From contig NC_009712.1 of the NCBI RefSeq assembly GCF_000017625.1, positions 868,001 through 932,000 on the forward strand: a DNA stretch of 64,000 nucleotides, written 5' to 3'. The DNA is from Methanoregula boonei 6A8. GTDB lineage: Archaea > Halobacteriota > Methanomicrobia > Methanomicrobiales > Methanospirillaceae. The notes under the pieces are model-generated. The model had not been told where the DNA came from. It saw only the letters and a program-made list of their open reading frames with translations, and ran no database searches. Made by a program: the position numbers and the translations under genes. Numbering within the stretch: the stretch's first letter is position 1; every line of letters begins with the position of its first letter. Below are positions 9,993 to 18,607 of the stretch, piece after piece.

Positions 9993-12084
9993 TATCCGTA
10001 AGCCCAAAAGCCCGGCAGCAGTCCCGGGCCTGTACCAGCGTGCGGTCGTGGATGCCTTCCTCAAGCTGGATCCCCGCACACTCATCCATAATCCGGTGAT
10101 GTTTACCGTCGAGGTAGGCAGTGCAATTACCACCCTCCTGTACTTCCAGGCACTTGCCGGTGCCGGCGAGGCACCGGCCGGCTTTATCGGTGCCATCTCC
10201 GCGTGGCTCTGGTTTACTGTGCTCTTTGCAAACTTTGCCGAGGCGCTTGCCGAGGGGAGAGGAAAGGCACAGGCCGAGTCCCTGCGGAAGATGCGGCAGG
10301 ACACCTCGGCAAAACGCCTCAGGGAGAAATACCAGATCATAAAAGGCAGCGAGCCCTGCGAATCCGACTTTACTGAGGTTTCCTCTTCGGTGCTTAAGAA
10401 ATCCGAATTCTTCTTTGTAAAAGCCGGGGACACGATCCCGGTGGACGGCGAAATCCTTGAGGGGATCGCCTCGGTCAACGAGAGTGCGATCACGGGTGAG
10501 AGCGCACCGGTGATCCGCGAGGCCGGAGGCGACCGGAGCGCCGTTACCGGCGGTACCGTCCTCCTCTCCGACTGGCTGATCGTTAGGGTGAGCGCAAACC
10601 CCGGTGAGGGCTTCCTTGACCACATGATTGGTCTCATCGAGGGCGCAAAGCGCCAGAAGACCCCAAACGAGATCGCGCTCAACATCCTCCTTCTTGGCCT
10701 GACCACGGTCTTTATCGTTGTGGCTGCAACCCTGTATGCGTTCTCGGCCTACAGCGTCCAGTCTGCGGGAGCCGGAACCACGATCACGGTTACCGTGCTT
10801 GTGGCACTCTTTGTCTGCCTTGCCCCGACCACTATCGGGGGGCTCCTCTCAGCCATTGGTATCGCAGGCATGGACCGGCTCATCCAGAGAAACGTGATTA
10901 CCACATCGGGCCGGGCCATTGAGGCCGCCGGTGACGTTGATGTCCTGCTGCTCGACAAGACCGGGACAATCACGCTCGGGAACCGCCAGGCCGTGGAGTT
11001 TATCCCGGTGGATGGGACAACAATAGAGGATCTTGCCGGGGTTGCCCAGCTCGCCTCGCTCGCTGATGAAACTCCTGAGGGCCGCAGTATCGTTGTTCTT
11101 GCAAAGGAGAAGTACGGCCTGAGGGGAAGGACGGTCGGGGAATCGGCGTCCGGCGTGGCTATGGAGTTTGTCCCGTTCACCAGCCAGACCCGGATGAGCG
11201 GAGTAGATCAGGGAGACCTCCATATCCGCAAAGGCGCAGCCGATGCACTCTATAAGTATATCCAGGCGGGCGGGAACGAGGTTTCGGACCAGCTCAAGGC
11301 AACGGTCGAGACCATCTCGCGGGCCGGCGGAACCCCGCTTGTTGTGGCACAGAATTGCCGGGCACTTGGGGTCATCCACTTAAAAGACATTGTAAAGGGC
11401 GGGATCAAGGAGCGCTTTGTCCAGCTCCGGAAGATGGGCATAAAGACGGTCATGATCACCGGGGACAACCGGCTGACTGCCGCCACGATCGCTGCCGAGG
11501 CCGGGGTCGATGACTTTTTGGCCGAGGCAACTCCCGAGAGCAAGCTCAAACTGATCCGCGAGTACCAGCAGGGAGGTCGCATGGTGGCCATGACCGGCGA
11601 CGGGACAAACGATGCCCCGGCGCTTGCCCAGGCGGATGTAGCCGTGGCCATGAACACCGGCACCCAGCCGGCCCGCGAGGCAGCAAATATGATCGATCTC
11701 GATTCCAACCCGACAAAGCTTATCGAGATCGTGGAGATTGGAAAGCAGCTTCTCATGACCCGGGGGGCGCTTACTACGTTCTCCATTGCAAACGATATCG
11801 CCAAGTATTTTGCGATCATTCCCATCGCATTTGCTTCAACCTACCCGTCGCTTGCCGCACTCAACATTCTCGGCCTCCACGATGGCATCCTTTCTGCCGT
11901 AATCTTCAACGCCATTATTATCGTCATCCTCATCCCGCTTGCCCTGCGGGGAGTGAAATACCATGCGATGTCCGCAGAGGAAGCCCTGCGCAACAACATC
12001 CTGCTCTACGGTGTAGGCGGGATCATTGCCCCCTTTATCGGGATCAAGCTCATCGACATGCTGCTGGTCTTTTTGGGAGCGTGA
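9982..12084 (+). CDS. kdpB: Potassium-transporting P-type ATPase catalytic subunit
   Basis: A 700-residue P-type ATPase of the KdpB family. It has the actuator motif ITGES, the phosphorylation motif [21 protein letters not shown], and the hinge [20 protein letters not shown]. The start at 9982 is preferred over an upstream TTG at 9898 because CAGGAGGG is at 9967-9973 and the protein then begins [10 protein letters not shown]. The 11-base overlap with the KdpC-KdpA gene indicates tight coupling. ATP hydrolysis here would drive K+ uptake through the KdpA part. Length and motifs are normal for the family. Confidence 0.95.
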   Translation: MSSDIRKPKSPAAVPGLYQRAVVDAFLKLDPRTLIHNPVMFTVEVGSAITTLLYFQALAGAGEAPAGFIGAISAWLWFTVLFANFAEALAEGRGKAQAESLRKMRQDTSAKRLREKYQIIKGSEPCESDFTEVSSSVLKKSEFFFVKAGDTIPVDGEILEGIASVNESAITGESAPVIREAGGDRSAVTGGTVLLSDWLIVRVSANPGEGFLDHMIGLIEGAKRQKTPNEIALNILLLGLTTVFIVVAATLYAFSAYSVQSAGAGTTITVTVLVALFVCLAPTTIGGLLSAIGIAGMDRLIQRNVITTSGRAIEAAGDVDVLLLDKTGTITLGNRQAVEFIPVDGTTIEDLAGVAQLASLADETPEGRSIVVLAKEKYGLRGRTVGESASGVAMEFVPFTSQTRMSGVDQGDLHIRKGAADALYKYIQAGGNEVSDQLKATVETISRAGGTPLVVAQNCRALGVIHLKDIVKGGIKERFVQLRKMGIKTVMITGDNRLTAATIAAEAGVDDFLAEATPESKLKLIREYQQGGRMVAMTGDGTNDAPALAQADVAVAMNTGTQPAREAANMIDLDSNPTKLIEIVEIGKQLLMTRGALTTFSIANDIAKYFAIIPIAFASTYPSLAALNILGLHDGILSAVIFNAIIIVILIPLALRGVKYHAMSAEEALRNNILLYGVGGIIAPFIGIKLIDMLLVFLGA

Positions 12085-12093
12085 TCCAGACCC

Positions 12094-14070
12094 ATGCCAA
12101 ACCCCTCTGACTGCCGCCAGGACCAGCGTCCCGATCCCGATGCCCTGCTTGCCTGCGTCCAAAAGGAAGAGCTGCAGAAGGTGCGGGGAAAACTCAAGAT
12201 CTTTTTGGGGTATATTGCCGGCGTCGGCAAGACCTACGAGATGCTCAAGGCCGCTCACCTGAGAAAGGACGAAGGAGTTGATGTACGGATCGGGTACATC
12301 GAGCCCCATGGGAGAAAAGAGACCGAGGCCCTCATGGAGGGCATCCCGGTCATCCCCAACCGCACGATCGAATATCACGGTGTGAAACTCAATGAGATGG
12401 ACCTCGATGCCATCCTTGCCGCACACCCGCAGCTGGTGCTTGTGGACGAGCTGGCCCACACCAATGTGCCGGGATCACGGCATCTGAAGCGGTACCAGGA
12501 TGTCGAAGAGCTGCTTGCGGCGGGAATCGATGTGTACTCCACCCTCAATGTCCAGCACATTGAGAGCCTCAATGATGTCGTAGCCCGGATCACCGGCGTT
12601 ATTATCAAGGAGAAGATCCCGGACCGGGTAATTGACGAGGCTGCCGAGATTGAGGTTGTGGATCTCGCCCCCCCGGAGCTTCTCCAGCGCCTTCGTGAAG
12701 GAAAAGTGTATGTCCCCGAGATGGCTGCCCGGGCGATAGAGCAGTTCTTCAACGAAGGGAACCTCTATGCCCTGCGGGAACTGGCACTGCGGCGTGCCGC
12801 TGAGCGCGTTGATAACCAGATGCTTGCGTACATGCAGACCCGGTCTATCCCCGGCCCGTGGGCCGTGGGGGAATACCTGCTGGTCTGCATCGGGCCGGGT
12901 CCTCTTGCCGAACGGCTGATCCGGACTGCACGCAGGCAGGCCGATCGGATCAATGCCCGATGGTGTGCAATCTATGTCGAGACACCTACCCACCACCGCC
13001 TCTCCCTGGAAGCAAAAGAGCAGGTCGACCGTTCGCTCCAGCTTGCGGAGAAACTGGGGGCGACAACGGCAAGTGTATTCGGGCTCAATGTGGCAAACAC
13101 CGTCCTTGAGTACGCGCGGCAGCACAACGTCACCCGGATCATCATCGGAAAAACCCTGCGCCCGCGGTGGCAGGAATTTGTCTTTGGTTCGGTTGTGGAC
13201 CAGCTCATCCACAACAGCGGACCCATCGATGTGTACGTGATCAGCAGTGGGAAAGACCTGCCGGAAAAACCGGCGGAAGCAGAACCCCTGCTGCCGGCAT
13301 CGCCTCCCCGGGATTACGTGGACAGCCTTACGCTTGTGGTGGCCGTGACCATCCTCGGGTGGCTGTTCCACTCCCTTATCTCGCCGGTCAACCAGCTGAT
13401 GTTCTATCTTCTGGCCGTGGTGGTTATTGCGTTCAAGCGTGGCCTGAAACCTGCCATCTTTACCTCGGTTGTCGGTGTGCTCGCCTTTGACTTTTTCTTT
13501 GTCCCTCCCTACCTGACCTTCCGGGTCTCCGACACGCAGTACCTGGTCACGTTCCTTGGGATGATCATTGTGGGGTCGGTTATCAGCCTGCTTGTTGCCC
13601 GAGCCCGCCGGCATGCCGATGCAGCCCAGACCCGGGAGAGAGAAACCAGTACCCTTTACGCATTGTCCCAGGATCTTGCCGGTGCCCTGGATGCAGATGC
13701 GATCATGAACGCCGTGGGCCAGCACATAAAGGAGATCTTCCAGTGGGAGAGTGCCTTTTTCCTTCCCGAAAATGGCCACCTTGCCGCGCACGCAAAGAGC
13801 CCGGGCCTTGTCATGGACGGGGACGACCTCGCGGTTGCCACCTGGGCCTTCCAGCACGGTACCACTGCTGGCTACGATACCGATACGCTGCACGGCTCAA
13901 AACTCCGGTATATCCCGCTCAGGAGCACCCGGGGGGTGCTCGGGATCATGGCAGTCCAGCCTGCCGAGGCAAACGGAGTCATTACCTACGAACAATCCCG
14001 TATCCTCACCGCTTTTGCCAACCAGGCTGCCCTTGCGCTTGAACGGGTGAACCTGGCAAAACCGGCATAA
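12094..14070 (+). CDS. kdpD: KdpD-like sensor lacking the histidine-kinase core
   Basis: A 658-residue protein with the KdpD N-terminal domain (Walker-A-like YIAGVGKTYEM, then LVLVDELAHTNVPGS and TLNVQHIESLNDVV), a universal-stress-type domain (about 255-385), four membrane helices of the DUF4118 region (about 400-500) and a GAF domain that runs to the C-terminus (QAALALERVN). Bacterial KdpD is ~900 residues and continues into HisKA and HATPase domains; both are absent here and no KdpE follows. The gene starts 9 bases after kdpB. It resembles the stand-alone KdpD N-terminal proteins of some other microbes and may regulate the pump directly or signal through another kinase; that is inference. 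Confidence 0.88.
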   Translation: MPNPSDCRQDQRPDPDALLACVQKEELQKVRGKLKIFLGYIAGVGKTYEMLKAAHLRKDEGVDVRIGYIEPHGRKETEALMEGIPVIPNRTIEYHGVKLNEMDLDAILAAHPQLVLVDELAHTNVPGSRHLKRYQDVEELLAAGIDVYSTLNVQHIESLNDVVARITGVIIKEKIPDRVIDEAAEIEVVDLAPPELLQRLREGKVYVPEMAARAIEQFFNEGNLYALRELALRRAAERVDNQMLAYMQTRSIPGPWAVGEYLLVCIGPGPLAERLIRTARRQADRINARWCAIYVETPTHHRLSLEAKEQVDRSLQLAEKLGATTASVFGLNVANTVLEYARQHNVTRIIIGKTLRPRWQEFVFGSVVDQLIHNSGPIDVYVISSGKDLPEKPAEAEPLLPASPPRDYVDSLTLVVAVTILGWLFHSLISPVNQLMFYLLAVVVIAFKRGLKPAIFTSVVGVLAFDFFFVPPYLTFRVSDTQYLVTFLGMIIVGSVISLLVARARRHADAAQTRERETSTLYALSQDLAGALDADAIMNAVGQHIKEIFQWESAFFLPENGHLAAHAKSPGLVMDGDDLAVATWAFQHGTTAGYDTDTLHGSKLRYIPLRSTRGVLGIMAVQPAEANGVITYEQSRILTAFANQAALALERVNLAKPA

Positions 14071-14103
14071 TTTTTGGGCTCTGTTCCTTCCCGGCTTTTT
14101 CCC
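14071..14103 (+). terminator. T-rich tracts after kdpD
   Basis: Two short U-tracts (TTTTT) within 35 bases of the kdpD stop codon, before a convergent gene. Typical of archaeal termination regions, but only weakly supported. Confidence 0.3.
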
Positions 14104-14122
14104 CGGGACTGGGATAATGCCG

Positions 14123-14341
14123 TCAGATAACTTCGATCCGGCGCAGCCACAGACCGGCCAGGATATAAACAGCACCTGCACCTGCGATCGCGGCAAGGAT
14201 CCCAAAGGAAAGCAGGAAGTTGCCGGCAAGAAATGCCCCGGCAATCCCCAGGGCTAAGCGGAAGATCCCGTACGCCACAAGTACTATCCCTGCGTAAAAG
14301 ACTAGCAGCGCTATGGTTCCGGGCACGAGCAGTTCATCCAT
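14123..14341 (-). CDS. Small two-helix membrane protein
   Basis: A 72-residue hydrophobic protein with two clear membrane stretches (about 6-26 and 35-62), Gly/Ala-rich, ending in a basic LRRIEVI tail. It begins 9 bases after the upstream glycosyltransferase-like gene on the same strand and is probably co-transcribed with it. I do not recognise a family. A role in anchoring or lipid-linked sugar metabolism is possible from context only. Confidence 0.6.
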   Translation of the reverse strand: MDELLVPGTIALLVFYAGIVLVAYGIFRLALGIAGAFLAGNFLLSFGILAAIAGAGAVYILAGLWLRRIEVI

Positions 14342-14350
14342 AAGAGAACC

Positions 14351-15439
14351 TCATTCAAGATACCCTGCCAGAAGTTCGGCATAGAGCCGTTTTGTGTTCT
14401 CCCGGGTCTTTGGCAGTGCCGGAAACCCCGGGAATTTTTTTGCCACTGCAACATCTTCGGCAAGGTCCAGGTGTTCCTGATCTTCCGAATAGAACCAGCC
14501 TTTCTCGCGGTAGTACCAGGAGAGATACTCCTGCTCTGTCTGGCCGGGTGTCGGGATCAGGAGTGCCTGCGTCTTTCCCAGTTCGGCAAGTTCCATTAAT
14601 GTCGTATACCCTGAGCGGCAGATCACGCATTTTGCCCGGTTCATCAGTTCGGTCTTCACGCTGGTCGGGACATAGGAAATGCAGGTCCAGTTCCCGTGCC
14701 GGACCGGGACCGGTTTTCCTTGCGGGTTTCCGAGCAGTACGATACCGTGACCCTCAAGTTCGCCCATATGGGCAAGGATGATTCGCTCAAGGATGGTCCG
14801 CTGGGGCTCCGGCCCGGAGATGATAACTAGGTAGTCGAGATCCTGCGTACAGGCCATCTGCCGGGTGCCAGAGAGAATACCCGAGAAGAAGGCACGATCT
14901 CTTGCCACATCGGTCTGGGGCCGGGAGAGCTTGCCTGCCAGGGACAGAGGTCCGGGGGGGTTATCCGGTACAATGATACGGGCGTACTGTTCGTGGAGGA
15001 ACATGTTGGCCGGGATCGCAAGGAGTTCCGCCGGCCAGTACAGGAGCGGCAGGTGATAATGGAGCTGGTGGGTGACAAAGATCGAGGGAACTTTTGATGA
15101 AAATACGCCCAGCCGGTTGTCGCTGATGACCAGATCGTAATGCTCCTTAGTAAGAATCGACTCAAGGGTTGCGTGTTCGCGTGATACTGCTGCAAAAATG
15201 GAGGGAAGACCGGCACAGAACCGGGGGATAAACAGCCGGCCGGAGCTGAACGGTATCGGGTAATCCGGGTACTCGATAGAGGGCAATCCGGGAAATTCCT
15301 GCCGGAGCACGGCAAGGGCGTTGCCGCATGCGGCTATGGTGACCTCGTGGCCGTGATCAAGCAGGGTCCGGATCACGGGAATGTCGCGCGTGGCATGGCC
15401 AAGGCCCCAGTTCAGTGGTGATACCAGCACGTGCGCCAT
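14351..15439 (-). CDS. GT28/MGT-like glycosyltransferase
   Basis: A 362-residue protein of the GT-B glycosyltransferase type. The N-terminus (HVLVSPLNWGLGHATRDIPV) has the Gly-rich acceptor-side loop of MurG-like enzymes, and the C-terminal half has ICRSGYTTLMELAELGKTQ and LIPTPGQTEQEYLS, the nucleotide-sugar-binding pattern of the family-28 C-terminal domain. It would move a sugar from a UDP-sugar to a lipid or other acceptor, but the substrate cannot be assigned. Length fits the family. It forms a likely two-gene unit with the small membrane protein downstream. Confidence 0.8.
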   Translation of the reverse strand: MAHVLVSPLNWGLGHATRDIPVIRTLLDHGHEVTIAACGNALAVLRQEFPGLPSIEYPDYPIPFSSGRLFIPRFCAGLPSIFAAVSREHATLESILTKEHYDLVISDNRLGVFSSKVPSIFVTHQLHYHLPLLYWPAELLAIPANMFLHEQYARIIVPDNPPGPLSLAGKLSRPQTDVARDRAFFSGILSGTRQMACTQDLDYLVIISGPEPQRTILERIILAHMGELEGHGIVLLGNPQGKPVPVRHGNWTCISYVPTSVKTELMNRAKCVICRSGYTTLMELAELGKTQALLIPTPGQTEQEYLSWYYREKGWFYSEDQEHLDLAEDVAVAKKFPGFPALPKTRENTKRLYAELLAGYLE

Positions 15440-15519
15440 GGTGTCTTACATCCCTGAATTATCATTGTATCAATAAAGTATTTGAGGTGCGTGTAGCAGG
15501 AATCAAAAGAACCCGTGGG

Positions 15520-16191
15520 TCAGAGCGCAAGCATTCGCTCGTTTTCGCGCAACCAGCGCCGGTGCTCCGCGTACTCCGGCATGGCATCCTGGACTTTTTT
15601 CCAGAACCTTTCCGAATGATCCGGCTGGCGCAGGTGCACAAGCTCATGGACTACCACGTAATCGATAACCTCGGGGGGAGCAAGGACCAGGCGCCAGGAG
15701 AACGAGAGGGTCCCGGTGCTGCTGCACGAGGCCCAGCGCCGCCTTGCATCGGATATCCGGATCTTTTTTGGAACATAATCGAGGATTGCGGCGATGCCGG
15801 CAACCCGTGCAGGCAGGATCTCTTTTGCCTTTTCAACGTACCACGCAATGAGAAGATCGCGGCATTCCGGCAATCTCCGCTCGCCAATATACAGGTGGTC
15901 ACCCAGGGTAACTGCCGCATCGCTTTCGGCAAGCACCACAAGCGTGTACATCTTTCCGAGGAACAGGAATTCATCCCCAGTGGCAAAGTGCCTCTTTTTC
16001 GGTGACGGGCGGTTCTGCATATCAGCGATTTTTCTCTCAATCCAATCCCTTTTTTCCTCAATGAGAGCCAGGATCCAGGTTTCCGGTGCCCGGAGTGGGG
16101 CACGTACTACGAGCTCCCCTTCAGTTGTGATTTCCAGGGAAACGGTCCTGCGGCGGGAGCGGAGGATCCGGGCGGGAGAGATGCCGGGCAT
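15520..16191 (-). CDS. YgjP/DUF45-family zinc metallopeptidase
   Basis: The zinc-binding signature VVHELVHLRQPDHSERFW (HExxH plus a downstream His) and the preceding WASCSSTGTLSFSWRLVLAP are diagnostic of the DUF45/YgjP (WLM-like) family of predicted metallopeptidases. The frame is open further upstream to 16284, but I place the start at 16191 (MPGISPARILRSRRRTVSL) because family similarity begins there and the extra 31 residues look non-coding. Resulting length 223, normal for the family. The physiological substrate is unknown. It is divergent from the response regulator gene. Confidence 0.85.
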   Translation of the reverse strand: MPGISPARILRSRRRTVSLEITTEGELVVRAPLRAPETWILALIEEKRDWIERKIADMQNRPSPKKRHFATGDEFLFLGKMYTLVVLAESDAAVTLGDHLYIGERRLPECRDLLIAWYVEKAKEILPARVAGIAAILDYVPKKIRISDARRRWASCSSTGTLSFSWRLVLAPPEVIDYVVVHELVHLRQPDHSERFWKKVQDAMPEYAEHRRWLRENERMLAL

Positions 16192-16268
16192 GCTGTTCTC
16201 AGGATGGGTGTTCCTGCCAGATGAGACTTTAGGGGACCACGGCAGGAGTGATCCCGATTGCCCCGAAT

Positions 16269-16286
16269 CTATGGAAAACACCATAG
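16269..16286. promoter_or_regulatory. Inverted repeat between divergent genes
   Basis: CTATGG and CCATAG flank a 6-base AAAACA spacer; a second overlapping dyad is formed by GTGTTTCC and GGAAAACAC with one bulged base. It lies between the divergent DUF45 peptidase and response regulator genes, so it could be an operator or a hairpin in a leader. Confidence 0.35.
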
Positions 16287-16386
16287 TGTTTCCAGGGTTC
16301 CGAACGGTTTACCCTGAATTGCCGGAACAGATCCGTAGAAATATCTGTCTGAGGGCATATAGAATAAATAAAGAGGAACTGATCCC

Positions 16387-16767
16387 ATGTCAAAGGGAAC
16401 GATACTTCTGGTAGAGGACGATGATATTATCGCAAAGGTCGTTGGCTGGCGTCTGGAAAAACTAGGGTACAGCCTCTGCGGACGCGCCTCTTCCGGTACC
16501 GAAGCCCTGGACCTGCTTGAGCGGAACGTTCCTGACCTCATCCTCATGGATATCAACATCAAGGGAGAGATCAACGGGATCGAGACCACAAAGATGATCA
16601 AGAAAAGGATTCACATCCCCGTTATTTACCTCACATCCCATTCGGATGACGTTACCCTTGCCCGGGCCAAGGAGACCTACCCGGAAGGATTTATCTCAAA
16701 GCCCTTCAATGACAATGACCTGAAAGTGGCAATCGAACTGGCTCTCAACAGCAGCACGCTCAGATAA
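16387..16767 (+). CDS. Stand-alone response-regulator receiver protein
   Basis: 126 residues, only a receiver domain. The acidic pocket is in LLVEDDDIIA, the phospho-acceptor Asp in DLILMDINIKGEINGIE, the conserved Thr/Ser in VIYLTSHSD and the Lys in GFISKPFND. No output domain follows. Such CheY-like proteins in methanogens are usually partners of multi-PAS kinases; several sensor kinases lie elsewhere in this window (50282-55101), but pairing is inference. An AT-rich stretch with TATA-like bases precedes the gene, and AAGAGGA is its probable ribosome site. Confidence 0.9.
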   Translation: MSKGTILLVEDDDIIAKVVGWRLEKLGYSLCGRASSGTEALDLLERNVPDLILMDINIKGEINGIETTKMIKKRIHIPVIYLTSHSDDVTLARAKETYPEGFISKPFNDNDLKVAIELALNSSTLR

Positions 16768-16872
16768 GGGGATCCTGCAACATCTTCGGTTGTCCCGGGC
16801 AGATCCTGCCTCGTAACCCTCAAGAGTCGTGTATTAACGCCGGTATGATTTTCCGGCCGATTGCTGGCTTTT

Positions 16873-17121
16873 TCATCTAATCTGTTTAAACCCGGCAAGG
16901 AGATTCCGCGCTCCCTGTTTTTTCTTTACCTCTCTCCGTGTTTCATGCATTCTCAGCCAGGTTGCCAGGTATGCCCGGATACCCGAGCGAAAGAGAGAGG
17001 ATCTCTCCCACGCGCACCGGGCCTCGTTATACTCTTCCTGTGAGCAGTCAAGTTCTTTTTTGCTCCGTGCAAGCGCCCTTTGATAGGCCGCATCCGTCAT
17101 CCGGTCCGGTAATTTTGTCAT
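16873..17121 (-). CDS. Small basic hypothetical protein
   Basis: 82 residues from the start at 17121 (MTKLPDRMTD); the frame extends 7 codons further to 17142. It is rich in Lys, Arg and Glu and helical in appearance (KKELDCSQEEYNEARCAWERS), with no membrane segment or known motif. A weak purine-rich ribosome site precedes 17121. Both neighbours are on the plus strand, so it would need its own promoter. I do not recognise it and am only moderately sure it is a gene. Confidence 0.5.
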   Translation of the reverse strand: MTKLPDRMTDAAYQRALARSKKELDCSQEEYNEARCAWERSSLFRSGIRAYLATWLRMHETRREVKKKQGARNLLAGFKQIR

Positions 17122-17188
17122 ATGTGCTTTCCCCGCCTGCAACGCCTTTTTGAAAAGCTACAGGTACTGTATGCTTGGTACACAGTTA

Positions 17189-17219
17189 CTATATATTTTT
17201 TGAAACTATTCAATAGTTT
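17189..17219 (+). promoter_or_regulatory. TATA box with an adjoining 17-base perfect palindrome
   Basis: A TATA-like CTATATATTTT (17189-17199) is followed immediately by AAACTATTCAATAGTTT (17203-17219), an 8-1-8 perfect dyad. It lies where RNA polymerase would contact the start site, about 42 bases before the start of the 17261 gene, so it is a good candidate for a repressor operator controlling the hypothetical protein/flavodoxin pair. Confidence 0.55.
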
Positions 17220-17260
17220 AAGCGAAAATAATAAATTTCAATCCTTATTAATAGAGAACC

Positions 17261-17599
17261 ATGGAACAACTGCAGGATGCGGCTTTTCTTCCCTTCTCTT
17301 TTGAAGAGGCGTATGAAGTTCTGAAAAACCAGGGACCTGCTCAGGTCACCTCTGCACTTGGCACAGTTTACACCATCGATGCCTATTCCCGGCCGCAGGA
17401 CAAGGGAACAGAAGAGCAGATTATCCGCGTCCATCCCCGGAGTGGCTACACCTATATCCGTCATGTGTACATCCACCCGGATTGCTGGGGCAGTGATCTG
17501 ACCTGCCAGGGAGTCCGGGTTGAAGATATCTACAACGGGAAGCCCGGCATCTTTGCGTGGCTCAAAGATCATTGTAATAAAACGGCATCATTTTTATGA
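17261..17599 (+). CDS. Hypothetical protein co-transcribed with a flavodoxin
   Basis: 112 residues, soluble, with no motif I recognise. Notable segments are EEAYEVLKNQGPAQVTSALGTVYTID and a Tyr/His-rich region (SGYTYIRHVYIHPDCWG). The stop overlaps the start of the flavodoxin gene by 4 bases, which argues for a functional link, possibly in redox chemistry or stress response. It sits behind a TATA box and a perfect palindrome, so the pair may be under dedicated repression. Confidence 0.7.
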   Translation: MEQLQDAAFLPFSFEEAYEVLKNQGPAQVTSALGTVYTIDAYSRPQDKGTEEQIIRVHPRSGYTYIRHVYIHPDCWGSDLTCQGVRVEDIYNGKPGIFAWLKDHCNKTASFL

Positions 17600-18069
17600 C
17601 GGCACTTGTCGCGTATTATTCCCGGAAAGGCCGCACGGAAAAAGTGGCACATGCCATAGCCGAAAATCTTGGCGCCGAACTGGTCCGGATCACGCCTCCC
17701 GGACAGGTAAATCTCGCTATAGGGGTAATGGAGGCAATGATGGTGATGAAATCGGCGATCAAATCCTGCCGGACCGATCTCACCGGTATCGACACTCTTG
17801 TTATTGTAACACCGGTCTGGGCCGGGAAGATTCCACCGTTTGTCTCAATGTATTTGTATCAGGTGAGCCCTGGTGAGGGAAAGAAATTTGCGGTATTTAC
17901 TGAGCGTGGCAGACATGGATCGGATCACCCCATCAGGCTTGTCCGACACGTGCTGGAAGGAAAAGGGATGAACTTTGTTGCTTCGGGTGTGACCATTGAA
18001 TCCGATGTGGACAGCGGAGAGTACCTATCCCTCGTTCGAAAATTTACCCGGGAGGTTCTGGGGCAGTAA
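17596..18069 (+). CDS. Flavodoxin-family protein
   Basis: 157 residues. The N-terminus TALVAYYSRKGRTEKVAHAI is the FMN-phosphate-binding loop of flavodoxins, and the loop after the third strand (VIVTPVWAGKIPP) is of the kind that packs on the isoalloxazine ring. Probably a small FMN-dependent electron carrier or oxidoreductase rather than a classic long-chain flavodoxin. Translationally coupled (ATGA-type overlap) to the preceding hypothetical gene. The electron donor and acceptor are not evident. Confidence 0.85.
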   Translation: MTALVAYYSRKGRTEKVAHAIAENLGAELVRITPPGQVNLAIGVMEAMMVMKSAIKSCRTDLTGIDTLVIVTPVWAGKIPPFVSMYLYQVSPGEGKKFAVFTERGRHGSDHPIRLVRHVLEGKGMNFVASGVTIESDVDSGEYLSLVRKFTREVLGQ

Positions 18070-18244
18070 GCCGGTTTTCTCTCCTTTTTTGGAGATACCG
18101 GTGACCCCTCTTTGGTAACCCGTGAGTGTAATCATTTTTGGGAGTGCCATCCCTTTCGGACCCATGATCCCGTCATAAAAGCAGGCGCCGCGGCCTCTTG
18201 CCATTCCATACCTATATCGCCTGATCCCGCAAAGAATAGTGCAG

Positions 18245-18607
18245 ATGGCACCCGAGCCCGTGTTCAGGTACAAGCAGTGCCTGATTGTGCGAAACGATAT
18301 CAAGATGAGCTGCGGCAAGAAATGCGCACAGGCAGCGCATGCCTCCATCGGGGCGTTTGAGAGCGCGGACAAAACGCTCCGCAAGGCCTGGCAGGCAGAG
18401 GGGCAAAAAAAGGTAGTGCTCCGGGCTGATTCTGAGCGGGCGCTTTTTGAGATTAAGGTAGTTGCTGAGCGTTCGGGGATCTCCACATCGCTTATCCAGG
18501 ATGCCGGTATGACCGAGATCCCGCCCGGCACGATTACCGCCCTTGGCCTTGGGCCGGCAAGGACTGAAGATTTGGACAAGATCACCGGCTCGCTTTCGCT
18601 CCTATGA
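18245..18607 (+). CDS. pth2: Peptidyl-tRNA hydrolase, archaeal Pth2 type
   Basis: About 120 residues. Releases tRNA from stalled peptidyl-tRNA. The family pattern is clear: KQCLIVRNDIKMSCGKKCAQAAHAS (His of the CGKxAAQ-AH motif), then KVVLRADSE, GISTSLIQDAGMTEIPPGTITALGLGP. A TATA-like CTATAT at 18212-18217 predicts a start near 18240, so the transcript is nearly leaderless; a GTG at 18239 is an alternative start two codons earlier. It overlaps truD by 4 bases, so the two tRNA-related genes form an operon. Confidence 0.93.
   Translation: MAPEPVFRYKQCLIVRNDIKMSCGKKCAQAAHASIGAFESADKTLRKAWQAEGQKKVVLRADSERALFEIKVVAERSGISTSLIQDAGMTEIPPGTITALGLGPARTEDLDKITGSLSLL

Noticed and set aside
9282-10706. 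474-codon ORF on the minus strand
   Set aside because: Antisense to the kdpCA-kdpB junction; low-complexity composition, no motif.
12475-13893. 472-codon ORF on the minus strand
   Set aside because: Antisense to kdpD and without recognisable domains.
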